From positions 1 to 64,000 of the forward strand of contig NZ_MJAH01000018.1 of NCBI RefSeq assembly GCF_001746295.1: a DNA stretch of 64,000 nucleotides. Direction: 5' to 3'. This DNA is from Streptomyces sp. LUP47B. Lineage in GTDB: Bacteria; Actinomycetota; Actinomycetes; Streptomycetales; Streptomycetaceae. The position numbers and the translations under genes are program-made. Of the stretch, positions 1 to 8,136 are shown in pieces; positions within the stretch are counted from its first letter, which is position 1, and each line of letters starts with the position of its first letter. The notes under the pieces were generated by a model that was not told the DNA's origin, ran no database searches, and saw only the letters and a program-made list of their open reading frames with translations.

Positions 1-2
1 TC

Positions 3-209
3 GAGAGCGTCAACGCCCGCATCCGCAGGTCCGTCCGCGCCCGCGGCCACTTCCCCAACGAGGCCGCCGCCCTCAAGTGCATCTACATGGCCTTGATGAG
101 CCTGGACCCGACCGGGAAGGGCCGCAGGCGGTGGACCATGCGCTGGAAAGCACCTCTCAACGCGTTCCAGATCGCCTTCGAGGGTCGCCTGACCCCGAGC
201 AACAGCTGA
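3..209 (+). pseudogene. IS256 (Mutator) family transposase, C-terminal end, cut by window edge
   Basis: The frame open from the left edge reads ESVNARIRRSVRARGHFPNE near its beginning and ends with a TGA at 207-209. This is the typical C-terminus of IS256/Mutator transposases: the conserved N-R-x-R-R block, then F-P-N-x-x-A-A, and a Trp-rich tail. Upstream sequence is outside the window, so whether the gene is complete cannot be judged. The next feature begins 30 bp after the stop. The family call is from remembered consensus; confidence is good for family and low for element name. Confidence 0.75.
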
Positions 210-238
210 CCACTCAACAACCAAGATCAGCCGTTAAA

Positions 239-718
239 TTGACACACCCGGAACTGGAGGCGAAGTCAGCTGAGTTGACCGCTCGGCTGGAGGGCGAGCG
301 TGAGGTGTGGTCGCGGCTGCGGGTGATGCGCGAGACAGTGGCCCAGGTGCTCTCCGAGCTGCCCGGACAGGACGTTGCCCAGACTGCGTCGTTGCGGGAG
401 CCGGTGGCGGCGGAAGAACCGGTGAAGCCCGAAGTGCGGGTGGTGGGGGCGGTCACGGTGCCGCACTGGCGGGAAGGTTTCACGACGGACGTCCTGCCGG
501 ATGCGTACCGGGACATCGTCGAGGTGATCGCGGATGCGCCGGGACCGATGCATGCCAAGCAGATCGCGCCCAGGACCGGGCTTCCCGCCGTGACCGCGAA
601 GATCGAGGGGACGCGGGGGAAGCTGAAACGGCTGGTGGAACACGGCTGGCTGATCGAGGATCAGCCCGGACGGTTCGCCCCGGCTCACCCGGCGCCGGGC
701 GGGGAATCGGCGAACTAG
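239..718 (+). CDS. winged-helix-like hypothetical protein, possibly IS-associated
   Basis: 159 codons from a TTG at 239. The open frame continues upstream to 77, but that part overlaps the transposase end in another frame, so the true start is uncertain or the 5' end is lost. Residues 1-50 are Glu/Leu/Arg-rich and probably helical. The C-terminal 60 residues (DAYRDIVEVIADAPGPMHAK onward, ending in a short W-L-I-E turn) look like a winged-helix domain. Similar proteins are common beside transposases in Streptomyces. No function is assigned. It sits between two transposase remnants and may itself be a remnant. Confidence 0.45.
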   Translation: MTHPELEAKSAELTARLEGEREVWSRLRVMRETVAQVLSELPGQDVAQTASLREPVAAEEPVKPEVRVVGAVTVPHWREGFTTDVLPDAYRDIVEVIADAPGPMHAKQIAPRTGLPAVTAKIEGTRGKLKRLVEHGWLIEDQPGRFAPAHPAPGGESAN

Positions 719-719
719 C

Positions 720-911
720 GGAACGATAATCGGTGACCGCCTCGACATCACCGGCAGCCGCTGGGGCCTGGACGGCGCCGAAGCCGTCCTCCAGCTCCGC
801 GCTCTCATCGACAATGGCGACTTCGACGCCTACTGGCGATACGACCTCGCACGCGAGCACGAACGCCTCTGCCCAACCCCCGACCAGCACCACTACGAAC
901 TCACGGCCTGA
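720..911 (+). pseudogene. ISKra4 family transposase, C-terminal fragment
   Basis: The frame starting at 720 reads GDRLDITGSRWGLDGAEAVL and continues LRALIDNGDFDAYWRYDL to a TGA at 909-911. The motif ITGxRWGLxGAEAVLxLRAL followed by the DAYW block is the ISKra4-family C-terminus. Only about 63 codons remain, and they start 2 bp after the preceding gene's stop, so the junction is abrupt. No terminal inverted repeat was recognised nearby. Confidence 0.8.
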
Positions 912-1034
912 CATGGCGCTTAGCGAACGGACCGACCCGCCAAAGTAGCCGATACTCCTGTCCCACCTGCAGGACTCCCGAAACACGTCCGTCTTCCAGT
1001 GCACCTTCAGACGGGCCTTCCAGGGCGATAGCGT

Positions 1035-1667
1035 GTGGTCGTGACGGACCATGCGTATGACGCGGCCGACATCGAGGTGATCGAGTTCGATGCCGCCGTG
1101 CGCAGACGGCCGGGCATGCACTTCGGGGTGGAACCTGAAAATCCGAAGCTGCCGGCCAACTTGCTCTGCGCGGTGGGTCGTCATGTGCTTCATCCGGCGA
1201 CAAGCGTTGCCGAGAACCACACCCTGCGTGGTCTCCTCGAGATCACCAGCGACAGCAGCTTCACGATATCCATGGACCAACCGCACGCCTGGCATGACCC
1301 CGGTACTCCCGTCCTCGGATACTACGGCTCTCTCCTCGGGCCCGAATGGTGGCTATTGGCCGCTGCTGCCGCGCTCTCCGGGCAGGTGACTGTTGAGATG
1401 TGGGGCGCGGGGCGCGGGTTGCGTCAAGTCCACACTGGCATCCGGCCCCGCACCGCTCCCCGAGAGTTTCGTCCACCACAAGGCAGCGGCACGAGGGTGA
1501 GCTTCACCTTCGACCCGGCATATGTCGGGCCGCACTTCGTTCTCCCCACGGAACTTGAGAACCTCGACCTGCACGGTCCGCACTGCGCGCAGCCAGCGGG
1601 CTCGGGCCACGTCCTGTTCAGGGACATCCGCTGCGGACGAGAGGCACAGGAAGTCTTGCACCGCTGA
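1035..1667 (+). CDS. GyrB-like (GHKL) ATPase-fold hypothetical protein
   Basis: 210 codons from a GTG at 1035; an in-frame GTG at 1041 is also possible and no strong ribosome binding site is visible. Residues 9-40 (IEVIEFDAAVRRRPGMHFGV) resemble the GyrB/ParE N-terminus, where the R-R-P-G-M-Y-I-G segment precedes the ATP site, but the length is only a quarter of GyrB. The later N-box and G-box motifs of GHKL ATPases are not clear, so ATP hydrolysis is doubtful. Streptomyces carries many small proteins of this type with unknown roles. Isolated gene among IS remnants. Confidence 0.6.
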   Translation: MVVTDHAYDAADIEVIEFDAAVRRRPGMHFGVEPENPKLPANLLCAVGRHVLHPATSVAENHTLRGLLEITSDSSFTISMDQPHAWHDPGTPVLGYYGSLLGPEWWLLAAAAALSGQVTVEMWGAGRGLRQVHTGIRPRTAPREFRPPQGSGTRVSFTFDPAYVGPHFVLPTELENLDLHGPHCAQPAGSGHVLFRDIRCGREAQEVLHR

Positions 1668-2127
1668 CTCAACCGCGTGATCAGGGACGTTCCTCAAGGG
1701 CTACACCCGTCGAAGATGCGGTCGTACGAGAGCGACTGGCCAGCACCAGACCACGCCCGAGTTCCTGCCCGTACACGTCCAGGAAGTCACGAACCCGCGC
1801 TTCCGCCCGCACCGACGGCAACGCCTCCCTGCTGCTGGCATGCAACGTCGCCGTCCTCGCCAAACTCGGCTCGATCGCAGACGGAGGCCTGCCGACCGTC
1901 ACGAAGGGCTTCGCCGCCGTGCTCGCCCTGGCTGGAGTTGAGGAGGAGGGAGGGCGGGATGGGTGGCGCGGACGCCCCGGGGATCGGGGCGGGCTCGTTC
2001 GTGTTGCACATCGAGCGGTCTCCACGCCCGTGCCGCCGTTAGCTCGGCGGCGACGTCCGGGACGTCGGCGGGGGAGAGGTCGGGGTAGGCGTGCGGCTAT
2101 GGGTAACCGTTAATGTGGGAAATCTCT
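1668..2127. other. non-coding stretch, no gene supported
   Basis: No reading frame here has a convincing start, ribosome binding site and recognisable sequence. A plus frame around 1814-1970 reads smoothly (DGNASLLLACNVAVLAKLGS) and may be a decayed gene, but it lacks a start and was not identified. Confidence 0.4.
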
Positions 2128-2157
2128 GTTGGTTCGGGAATGAATTCCCGGACCAAC
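2128..2157. repeat. inverted repeat, possible terminator or operator
   Basis: GTTGGTTCGGGAAT faces ATTCCCGGACCAAC with a 2-base centre. The 14-bp arms pair along their whole length if one G-U pair is allowed. It lies about 60 bp upstream of the small membrane-protein gene at 2216, so it could be a regulatory site or a terminator of lost upstream DNA. Confidence 0.5.
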
Positions 2158-2215
2158 AATCATTTCCTGAATTCAGACGGGTGCTGCGCTGCTAAATGCG
2201 GAGAAGGGTGCATCG

Positions 2216-2401
2216 ATGAATGACGCGGTAAGGAAAACTCTAGTCTTCTCTGCAATTTTGATCGTAGGGGGACTCTGCGGGTGCGTTGTTGGACTGATTG
2301 CTGGAGACGTGCCGCCGATAGTGATGGGTGCGGCCGGTGCAGCATGCGGAGCGCTTCTGGCGGCTTTTTCCGTGCTGGCCCATCGGAAAAATCGCTCTTG
2401 A
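2216..2401 (+). CDS. small two-helix membrane protein
   Basis: 61 codons. ATG 2216 follows GGAGAAGG with 8 bases between, a good ribosome binding site. Residues 7-30 (LVFSAILIVGGLCGCVVGLI) and 34-55 are hydrophobic, Gly/Ala-rich membrane spans, joined by a short Asp-Val-Pro-Pro turn and ending in a basic His-Arg-Lys-Asn-Arg tail that predicts a cytoplasmic C-terminus. Family unknown. Base composition is lower in GC than the neighbours, suggesting acquisition. Confidence 0.65.
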   Translation: MNDAVRKTLVFSAILIVGGLCGCVVGLIAGDVPPIVMGAAGAACGALLAAFSVLAHRKNRS

Positions 2402-2467
2402 CCATGGTGCTAAATTTGGCGAGTCGACGTTCGCGCCAGGTAGTACTCCAGTCGCAGATCGTGATCT

Positions 2468-2771
2468 TCATGTCTGGGATACGGCTTGTCGCCGGTAGTG
2501 GCTGGTGCGGGACTGGACTTGATGGCGGCGTCGCCAGTCAGACCAGCTGAGGTCGTGCGCTGCGCCATGGGCCGGTCGGATGACGAGCGTGATGAACAGG
2601 CCCTGGATCTCGTTGCAGGACAGCGGGATCAGTCCGTCGGGGGCCGCGGGCTAGCGGGCGTGTTTGTCGGCACGGACGACGGCGAGGAAGGCGTAGGCGA
2701 GCATGGCTCCCTGCATCCGCATCAGCAGATGGACCACTGCTGATGTTCCGGCAACACTCCAGTTTCCTCGA
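2468..2771 (-). pseudogene. IS701-like transposase, C-terminal fragment with internal stop
   Basis: On the minus strand the frame ending at TGA 2470-2468 reads DGLIPLSCNEIQGLFITLVI, then WSDWRRRHQVQSRTSHYRRQ. The L-I-P-L-T-C-N-E-I and RRRHQxxxRxSHYRRQ blocks are the C-terminus of IS701-type transposases in Streptomyces. A TAG at 2653-2651 interrupts the frame upstream of these motifs. The 5' part is missing. Confidence 0.75.
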
Positions 2772-2825
2772 CCAGGTAGGTGACACCGGACGTAATGCCC
2801 GGCACCACCTACCCACGTACGTGCC

Positions 2826-3221
2826 TTACGCAGCTACGAGGTAGCTGATGCTCTCACCGGGTTGTGTCTTGAACTCCAGGCGGAAGCGGGTGTTGTCCCG
2901 CACGTTGGTGGACAACGTCGCCCATCCCGGGTATGGCAGCAGCTTCCAAGGGCTACAGCTGATCGTCGATCCGTTGGCACGCTCCAGGCAAGAGCGGGCG
3001 TCCGTCTGGTATCGGACGTGCGTAAGCTGCACGTTGATATCCGCGCAGCGGTTGGTTGTGTAGTAGGGCCCTACCGCGGTGGAGCCGTACGGCAGCCTGA
3101 TGGTCGCCGACTGGGCGCCCCCATAGCAGCTCGTCGCGGCGGAACTGACTCCTGCGCTCGGTCCCGATATACCCCCCAAGGCCATGGCTGCCACAAGAGC
3201 GATCTTCGCCCACTTGCGCAT
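2826..3221 (-). CDS. small secreted protein (Sec signal, Cys-containing)
   Basis: 131 codons from ATG 3221, which follows GGAGGTGTGT; an ATG four codons upstream overlaps that ribosome binding site and is less likely. Residues 1-31 form a Sec signal peptide (MRKWAKIALVAAMALGGISG, then V-S-S-A-A-T). The mature part has five Cys, an SCYGGAQSATIRLPYGS start and an RCADINVQ motif followed by an antiparallel-looking C-terminal half ending in S-Y-L-V-A-A. Secreted proteins with the SCYGGA and RCADIN motifs are frequent in Streptomyces; their role is unknown. Confidence 0.75.
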   Translation of the reverse strand: MRKWAKIALVAAMALGGISGPSAGVSSAATSCYGGAQSATIRLPYGSTAVGPYYTTNRCADINVQLTHVRYQTDARSCLERANGSTISCSPWKLLPYPGWATLSTNVRDNTRFRLEFKTQPGESISYLVAA

Positions 3222-3235
3222 ACACACCTCCATCG

Positions 3236-3258
3236 ATAGACCGGATGATTCGGTCTAT
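3236..3258. promoter_or_regulatory. inverted repeat just upstream of the secreted-protein gene
   Basis: ATAGACCG and CGGTCTAT are perfect 8-bp inverted arms around a 7-base spacer, ending 15 bp upstream of ATG 3221. The flanking DNA (3255-3320) is unusually AT-rich for this window, as expected of a promoter region. Function as an operator or mRNA leader hairpin is inferred. Confidence 0.5.
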
Positions 3259-3329
3259 GGGTTCATTAAATGCCCCATGGGGTGTATTAGGGGTGATTGC
3301 TAATTAGTGCTCTTAAATGCCCATCAGGA

Positions 3330-3464
3330 GTGACACCCTGTCCGTTGGTGTTCGGCGTAGTAAGCCTCATTGACCAGTACTTCGAGTGTGTGTCGACGCC
3401 TCCCATTACCGACGGCAAGTATCCGCTCAGCCGTGAAGATCGCGATCTGCAGCTGGAGTACTAG
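3330..3464 (+). pseudogene. tail of an unidentified protein, possibly an orphan immunity gene
   Basis: A frame open from upstream reads VFGVVSLIDQYFECVSTPPI, then DGKYPLSREDRDLQLEY, and stops at TAG 3462-3464, followed 43 bp later by a strong hairpin. The residue pattern looks like a genuine protein C-terminus. Its position just before an RHS-core fragment would suit the tail of a toxin-immunity gene. No start is visible, so it is scored as a remnant. Confidence 0.35.
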
Positions 3465-3506
3465 GAAAGCCCGTAGCGCGACGGTGGAGGACTCGCTCTG
3501 TCGGCT

Positions 3507-3549
3507 TTTCCCGCCTTTCTGGGACGAAGCACCCCAGAAAGGCGGGAAA
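3507..3549. terminator. 17-bp perfect hairpin
   Basis: TTTCCCGCCTTTCTGGG (3507-3523) and CCCAGAAAGGCGGGAAA (3533-3549) pair perfectly around a 9-base loop. This is the signature of a strong transcription terminator that can work in both directions; actinomycete terminators often lack a U-run. It follows the orphan tail ending at 3464 and precedes the RHS fragment. Confidence 0.75.
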
Positions 3550-3561
3550 TGCGTGCCTCCG

Positions 3562-3690
3562 ATGACACCAACCGCCGCAGGTGTCTACCTCGACCCCTCA
3601 GGCTTCTACAAGACGGGCGCCTGCTACTACGACCCCAGCCTCGGCCGCTTCACCCAGTGCGACCGGAGCGGCAAAGAAGGAAAGGTGCAC
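3562..3690 (+). pseudogene. RHS-repeat core fragment
   Basis: The frame reads GVYLDPSGFYKTGACYYDPS then LGRFTQCDRSGKE. This matches the RHS-associated core signature (G-x-Y-x-x-G-x-R-Y-Y-D-P-x-x-G-R-F-x-x-x-D), which lies just before the variable toxin tip of RHS proteins. A Cys replaces the usual Arg before Y-Y-D-P, and Cys replaces Pro in the F-T-Q-P-D position. The N-terminal cage and a recognisable tip are absent, so this is a relic of a polymorphic toxin locus. Confidence 0.75.
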
Positions 3691-4015
3691 ACGGGCAGGC
3701 TCGGCCACCGCACCTCCAGCAGGGGGCTCGGACGTCACCGGGCATCCAACCGCCACGACCACCAACCCGGCGAACCAACGCGGTCAGAGCCTAGTGATCA
3801 CGCGATCCCGATGATGTTCGTGGTCCGAGTCCCTCGCGGGAATCTCTCAACTCACTGGGCGCTTCCGAGCCCCTTGCAAAGACCAGGACGGTGACGACCC
3901 GCCACAGGCGCAGCCCGCGCTGCTCCGTCCGGCGCCGAGGCAGATGTGTTCTCACACATCCTCAGGACGGTCCCGGGCCATGAGCCGGCTGCGATCCCGT
4001 CGCCTCGGCACGACG
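3691..4015. other. non-coding stretch, no gene supported
   Basis: Downstream of the RHS core the frame continues as low-complexity Arg/Thr/Gly sequence with no recognisable toxin tip. Nothing else was recognised before the end of the regulator gene. Confidence 0.4.
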
Positions 4016-4993
4016 TTAGCGGGCCGGCGCCCGCAGCAGGGCGGCTCCGAGTGGGGTCAGGGTGTGCAGGACCGTGTTGGCGTGGCGGTGGCTGTTGATC
4101 AGGCCGGCGTCGCGCAGTACGGCGGTGTGATGGCTGGCCGTCGTGGGGGTCACGCCGGCCCGGCGGGCGGCCTCGGTGGTGGTGGAGCCGGTCGCGCTGG
4201 CTCTCAGGATGGCGGCGCGGGTGGGGCCGAGCAGCACGTGCAGTGGTGGGGAGTCTGCGTGCGAGGTCGTCGTCGGCAGGTGATGGAGGGGATAGAGGAG
4301 AACGGGCGGGAGCCCGGGGTCGGCCAGAGCGATAGGCGCCTGCCAGCAGAAGTGGGAGGGGATCAGGAGCAGCCCCCGCCCGTCGAGGTGGACGTCGCGG
4401 TGGTCCGGATACGGATCGATCTCCAGTACCGGTGGCCGCCAGTGAATCGCGGGGCCCAGTCCGGAGAGCAGGCCTTCGGTTCCCGCGTGGAACAGGGTGT
4501 GGGCGTGCCGGGCCCGTTCGGCGTGCAGGTGTTCCTGGATGCACTCCTCGTGCGGGGCGATCGCGGCACGGTGGTAGGCGCGCAGGGCGCCCACGAGTTG
4601 TTCGCGCAGGTCCGGCTCGGTGAGCCGGCGTGTCCAGGCCGGGGCTCCGACGACCCGGTTGAGCGCGTCGACCTCGCGCGCGACCCTCTGGCCCGGCGTG
4701 TCCCGAATTGCCTCCAGCCCGGCGTCCAGTCCTTGGGTGCCCTCCAGTGGTGTCAGGAAGTCGGGGAAGTAGCTGGCGCGGGGGAAGAGCGGCAGCAGGA
4801 AGTTCTTCACCGTCCGTTCGAGCCCGGCCAGACGCAACGAGTCACGTGCGGTGCGGAACCAGGGTGCGTAGGCCCAGCGGCCTTCGCGGGTCTGGAGCCG
4901 GTGCAGACTGACCGCGATCTCCCAGAGCGCGTGCGGTTCGGTCGCCACTCTGACCCTGGTGAGGTCCTCGGACGTGAAGTGAAAGCGGAGCAT
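4016..4993 (-). CDS. ArsR-type winged-helix regulator with N-terminal DUF5937-like domain
   Basis: 325 codons; ATG 4993 is preceded by GGGGAAAGGG. The last 80 residues are an ArsR-type winged helix: ATGSTTTEAARRAGVTPTTA is the recognition-helix region, followed by S-x-H-x-x-x-L-x-x-A-G-L and a wing ending in T-P-L-G. The first 240 residues match the layout of the DUF5937-ArsR family of Streptomyces, starting with LRFHFTSEDLTRVRVATEPH. No Cys metal box is present, so metal sensing is unlikely. It is divergent from the secreted inhibitor gene at 5133 with 139 bp between, so it probably controls that promoter. Confidence 0.8.
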   Translation of the reverse strand: MLRFHFTSEDLTRVRVATEPHALWEIAVSLHRLQTREGRWAYAPWFRTARDSLRLAGLERTVKNFLLPLFPRASYFPDFLTPLEGTQGLDAGLEAIRDTPGQRVAREVDALNRVVGAPAWTRRLTEPDLREQLVGALRAYHRAAIAPHEECIQEHLHAERARHAHTLFHAGTEGLLSGLGPAIHWRPPVLEIDPYPDHRDVHLDGRGLLLIPSHFCWQAPIALADPGLPPVLLYPLHHLPTTTSHADSPPLHVLLGPTRAAILRASATGSTTTEAARRAGVTPTTASHHTAVLRDAGLINSHRHANTVLHTLTPLGAALLRAPAR

Positions 4994-5132
4994 CCCTTTC
5001 CCCGTGGGGTACTGGTGCCGACCTGCGAAGTGTCAGTGGACTCGCATGAGCATGACAGCGATACGCGGGGCCGGGAAGCATGTATCCCGCCAGCCGTAGG
5101 CCCGTTGGGGCAGTCCACTAGAAGGGTACGAA

Positions 5133-5579
5133 ATGTTCCCGTACGAGCAGGAGCACGACCGGAAGTCCAGCCGCACCCGCCGTCGGGGCCGCCGGGGTCT
5201 CGTCGCCGCGGCGCTCACCCTCGCCACGGCCGCCCTGGGCCTGATCGCACCGAGTGCCGCGAGTGCCACGGCGCAGGCGTGGGAGTGCAACAGCGGCAGC
5301 GTGTGCGTCTACAGCGGCAACAACGGCACGGGCAGCCGATGTTCATGGAGCAACGCCGACCCCGACTGGTACAGCGGTGACGTCCAGTGCTCGTGGGCCG
5401 ACAACCAGGTAGTCAGGTCGATCTACAACCGCGGCACGTCGTCCTCGTACAACTGGGTCGTTCTCTACACCGGCGCCAACTACACCGGCGACCACTATTG
5501 CTGGGCGCAGAACGGTGGCTTCGGATCAGAATTCAACACCAAGATCCGCTCCCACCGCTGGCGCGCTTCCTGCTCATGA
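5133..5579 (+). CDS. secreted peptidase-inhibitor I36-like protein
   Basis: 148 codons from ATG 5133 with GAAGGG 8 bases upstream. A long, Arg-rich signal peptide (residues 1-48) ends in an A-S-A-T-A-Q-A cleavage region. The mature part has WECNSGSVCVYSGNNGTGS, two further W-rich repeats and six Cys, matching the beta/gamma-crystallin-like I36 inhibitors (SMI family) that block metalloproteases. RSIYNRGTSSSYNWVVLYTG is the second crystallin-like motif. Divergent from an ArsR-type regulator and followed by a terminator. Secretion is confident; the protease target is unknown. Confidence 0.8.
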   Translation: MFPYEQEHDRKSSRTRRRGRRGLVAAALTLATAALGLIAPSAASATAQAWECNSGSVCVYSGNNGTGSRCSWSNADPDWYSGDVQCSWADNQVVRSIYNRGTSSSYNWVVLYTGANYTGDHYCWAQNGGFGSEFNTKIRSHRWRASCS

Positions 5580-5587
5580 CCGGATGA

Positions 5588-5628
5588 CAGGTCGGCGGGC
5601 CCCCGAGCGCGGGGACCCGCCGATACCT
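5588..5628 (+). terminator. GC-rich hairpin after the I36-like gene
   Basis: CAGGTCGGCGGG pairs with CCCGCCGATACCTG, with an inner C-run facing a G-run, 9 bp after the stop codon. It is the expected intrinsic terminator of the inhibitor gene. Confidence 0.75.
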
Positions 5629-6073
5629 GTGGGCCCCACACCCCGGTGGAGCTCATTCAACGAAGCGGCTCCTCGTGGTGACCTGCCGTGCGCGGTCGGG
5701 TTCCCGCACGTGAGGGTGCGTGGCGCCCGGACGGAGAGCCTGTTACGCACTTTCGGGTGACGGCCCGCCAGGGACTGGGGTGGCGCATTCCGGCAAACAC
5801 GGGCGAGGGACCAAGGCGCATACCGCTCGATGATCTGACGTGGCGTCAACATGGTGCGTTCGCGGCATAAATGGACAATGCATCCAAGAGTCACAGCAAT
5901 GTGGATGACCAGTAACGGACCGTCCGTATTGCGTTCACAACCTGCACGGCACGGCCATGGTGTGGATGTGCGGCCAACCGGCCGCCACCCGCACACCGCA
6001 CCAGCCCGTTCCACCGGCCCCGCTGCAAGGGGCCGTCGGGACAGGGCGGGTGCTCGTACAGCCTGGGGGCTTT
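5629..6073. other. non-coding stretch upstream of the lamin-tail gene
   Basis: No convincing gene. The last part must contain the promoter of the gene at 6074, but no clear -35/-10 pair was recognised. Confidence 0.4.
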
Positions 6074-6580
6074 GTGTCTTCTTCCACGGTGACCGCCCGT
6101 CGTCTCTCCGCCGCCGTGCTGTCGGCCGCCGCGATCGTCGGGGCGGCGGCGCTGCCGGCGTCGGCGGCCGACCACGCCCGGCCCGACCGGACGAAGGTGG
6201 AGATCAGCGCGGTCCAGTACGACGCGCCCGGATGGGACGACCGCTCGCGGCGCTCGCTGAACAAGGAGTGGGTGGAGCTGTCCAACCCCTCCCGCCGCAC
6301 CGTCAACCTCGACGGCTGGACCCTGAAGAACGAGGACGGCGACACCTACACCTTCGACCACTACCGTCTCGAGGGCCGCGCCACGGTCCGTATCCACACC
6401 GGCTGGGGCCACGACACCGACAGCGACCTCTACATGGACCGCCACAACGAGGTGTGGGACAACCGCTCCGACACCGCCACCCTGCGCAACGACCACGACC
6501 GCTTCGTCGACGACGAATCCTGGGGCCGCCACCACCGCGGCCACGGCGGTCACCACCACGGCGGCAACCGCCACCACTGA
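6074..6580 (+). CDS. secreted lamin-tail domain (LTD) protein
   Basis: 168 codons from GTG 6074, which follows GGGGG at a suitable distance; upstream in-frame starts would put 39 Pro-rich residues before the signal peptide. Residues 1-32 are a Sec signal (RRLSAAVLSAAAIVGAAALP, then A-S-A). The body has the LTD core: KEWVELSNPSRRTVNLDGWT, the T-Y-T-F strand and the ATLRN block. The C-terminus is His/Gly-rich (about 10 His in the last 20 residues) and might bind metal. LTD proteins of this size are often exported and may help attach DNA or nucleases to the surface; that role is inference. A terminator follows. Confidence 0.8.
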   Translation: MSSSTVTARRLSAAVLSAAAIVGAAALPASAADHARPDRTKVEISAVQYDAPGWDDRSRRSLNKEWVELSNPSRRTVNLDGWTLKNEDGDTYTFDHYRLEGRATVRIHTGWGHDTDSDLYMDRHNEVWDNRSDTATLRNDHDRFVDDESWGRHHRGHGGHHHGGNRHH

Positions 6581-6585
6581 TGCGT

Positions 6586-6628
6586 CGTCCCGCACCTGCG
6601 GCATGAGGTGGTGCTGCAGGTGCGGACG
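6586..6628 (+). terminator. hairpin after the lamin-tail gene
   Basis: CGTCCCGCACCTGC pairs with GCAGGTGCGGACG, with one bulged C, around a 16-base loop, 6 bp after the stop codon. Confidence 0.7.
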
Positions 6629-6864
6629 GGGTGTGGCCCCGGACGGTTCGCCCGGATGCTGTTTGGTTGCTTCTGGGGGCTGACGTGACGTCGGCCTTCG
6701 ACCATGGAGGATGTGGCCGACCCGTTTACGGAACTGACAACGACGGATGGGACCCTCGGGCTCAGTGTCTTGTAGTCGGTGACCGTCCTGGAGGCGGTCG
6801 TGCGGGCATCCGAAGAAACCCTCGCAGAGGGCGAGCTCTGGGGCGTGGCAGGCCGGCTCGGTGG

Positions 6865-7536
6865 TCACGTCACCGCGGTCAGCGTCGCAAATACCACGAC
6901 ATTGCCTCGGTAGCCGGTTCCTGCGGCGTATTCACCCCCACAGGTGATCACGCGTAATTCGGGCCGGGGGGAACTGCCGTAGACCTTCTCGTCCGGAAAT
7001 GCCTTCTTGTCGTAGAGCTCGACGGCGTCGACCGTGAAGACTGCTGTGTGCCGGTCTGCCCGGGTGATCTCGATGGTGTCGCCCTTGGCCAGTGCCCCGA
7101 GCCGGTAGAAAACCCCCGGTCCTTCCTGCGTGTCGACATGTCCCGTCGTGATGGCTGTGCCCTGCGAGCCGGGAGTTGGGCCTTCGCCGTACCACCCGGC
7201 GAAGGCCGGCATATCTGCCGGTGGTGGGCGCAGTGCTCCTGTCTCATCGAGGGTCAGTTCCGTCATGGGGGCGTTCACGCCGATGGCGGGGGCCCGCAGC
7301 CGGACCGGATCAGAGGGAGGCAGCGCCGACACTGAAGGGTGGTGGGCCGAGGCGGTGTTGCTGGGACTGGGCTGCAGGGAGGGGGAGAAGGACTGCGTGG
7401 TCGAAGGCTGCGGAGGCTGTCCGTCCCGGAGTGCCGTGGTCATCAGCATCAAGCCCGTCAGCAGGGTGCAGGCGAGCCACTTGGTGGAGGGGGTGAACAG
7501 GGGGGAAGGTTCGACGGGCTCGTCGCTGGGTGCCAT
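6865..7536 (-). CDS. class F sortase
   Basis: 223 codons. An N-terminal membrane anchor (about residues 19-36) is followed by a Ser/Pro/Thr-rich linker and the sortase barrel from about residue 78. Catalytic residues are visible: His in ITTGHVDTQ, Cys in RVITCGG and Arg in TGYRGNVVV. The P-A-F-A-G-W-Y-G-E-G-P-x-P-G segment is typical of class F enzymes. The gene lies 99 bp downstream of the presumed surface partner on the same strand, a common Streptomyces arrangement. It should work outside the membrane to join proteins to peptidoglycan or to each other; the substrate is inferred from position only. Confidence 0.88.
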   Translation of the reverse strand: MAPSDEPVEPSPLFTPSTKWLACTLLTGLMLMTTALRDGQPPQPSTTQSFSPSLQPSPSNTASAHHPSVSALPPSDPVRLRAPAIGVNAPMTELTLDETGALRPPPADMPAFAGWYGEGPTPGSQGTAITTGHVDTQEGPGVFYRLGALAKGDTIEITRADRHTAVFTVDAVELYDKKAFPDEKVYGSSPRPELRVITCGGEYAAGTGYRGNVVVFATLTAVT

Positions 7537-7635
7537 CGCTCTAGCGCCTTTGCTGTGCGGCCGAAATGAGTGACGGGAGCGACTCGAGCCCCGGGACCGA
7601 CGAAGGCCCGGGGGCTGGGCCGATGGAGCAGAGCG

Positions 7636-8136
7636 TCAGGTGCGGGCACCGGCCTGGCGGCGGCGCATCTTGATCGCGCCTCCGGCGGCGGCTCCGGCGA
7701 ACAGCACCGCCCCCAGGGCAAGCTGTGTGCCCTTGTCGTTGCCCGTTCCGAAACCAGCGTCGACTGGACCGTTGGGGTTGCCGGTGCCGACCAGGTATGT
7801 GCCCGTGATTTTGACTCGCGGCGGGCACTTCAGGGTGACGGTGTAAGCACCGGGCTCGGTTCCGCTCGGCACCTGGAATTCGCCGGTCAGTACGCCCGTG
7901 CGGGCGCCTGGGAAGAGGTGGAACATGCCTCCTGCCTCGGCCTCGCCCTTCCCATAGGTCTCCGAGCCACAGGCTGTGGTGCTCACGCGGACGGTGGAAC
8001 CTGGGGCGGCGTGTCTCGTGCTGATGTGGATACCTGATTCGCTGCTGGGGCCGCTCGCGGCTGCTGCGGCTGTGCTCGACAGTCCGACGGCACCGAGAAC
8101 CAGACCGATGCCGGCGCCTGCACATTTGATACGCAT
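7636..8136 (-). CDS. secreted, C-terminally anchored protein, sortase partner
   Basis: 166 codons; ATG 8136 follows GGAGGAAC. A signal peptide spans residues 1-27 (GIGLVLGAVGLSSTAAAAAS). The middle part is beta-rich with Cys at 57 and 103 that could form a disulfide. The C-terminus has a membrane span (QLALGAVLFAGAAAGGAIKM) followed by RRRQ, like a sorting tail, but no LPxTG-like motif precedes it. It may therefore be held by its tail rather than cleaved. Upstream of and co-directional with the class F sortase. Confidence 0.75.
   Translation of the reverse strand: MRIKCAGAGIGLVLGAVGLSSTAAAAASGPSSESGIHISTRHAAPGSTVRVSTTACGSETYGKGEAEAGGMFHLFPGARTGVLTGEFQVPSGTEPGAYTVTLKCPPRVKITGTYLVGTGNPNGPVDAGFGTGNDKGTQLALGAVLFAGAAAGGAIKMRRRQAGART

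Noticed and set aside
6640..6925. plus-strand frame with VTVLEAVVRASEETLAEGEL, overlapping the sortase end
   Set aside because: Slightly protein-like but interrupted by a TAG, without ribosome binding site, and antisense to the end of a certain gene.
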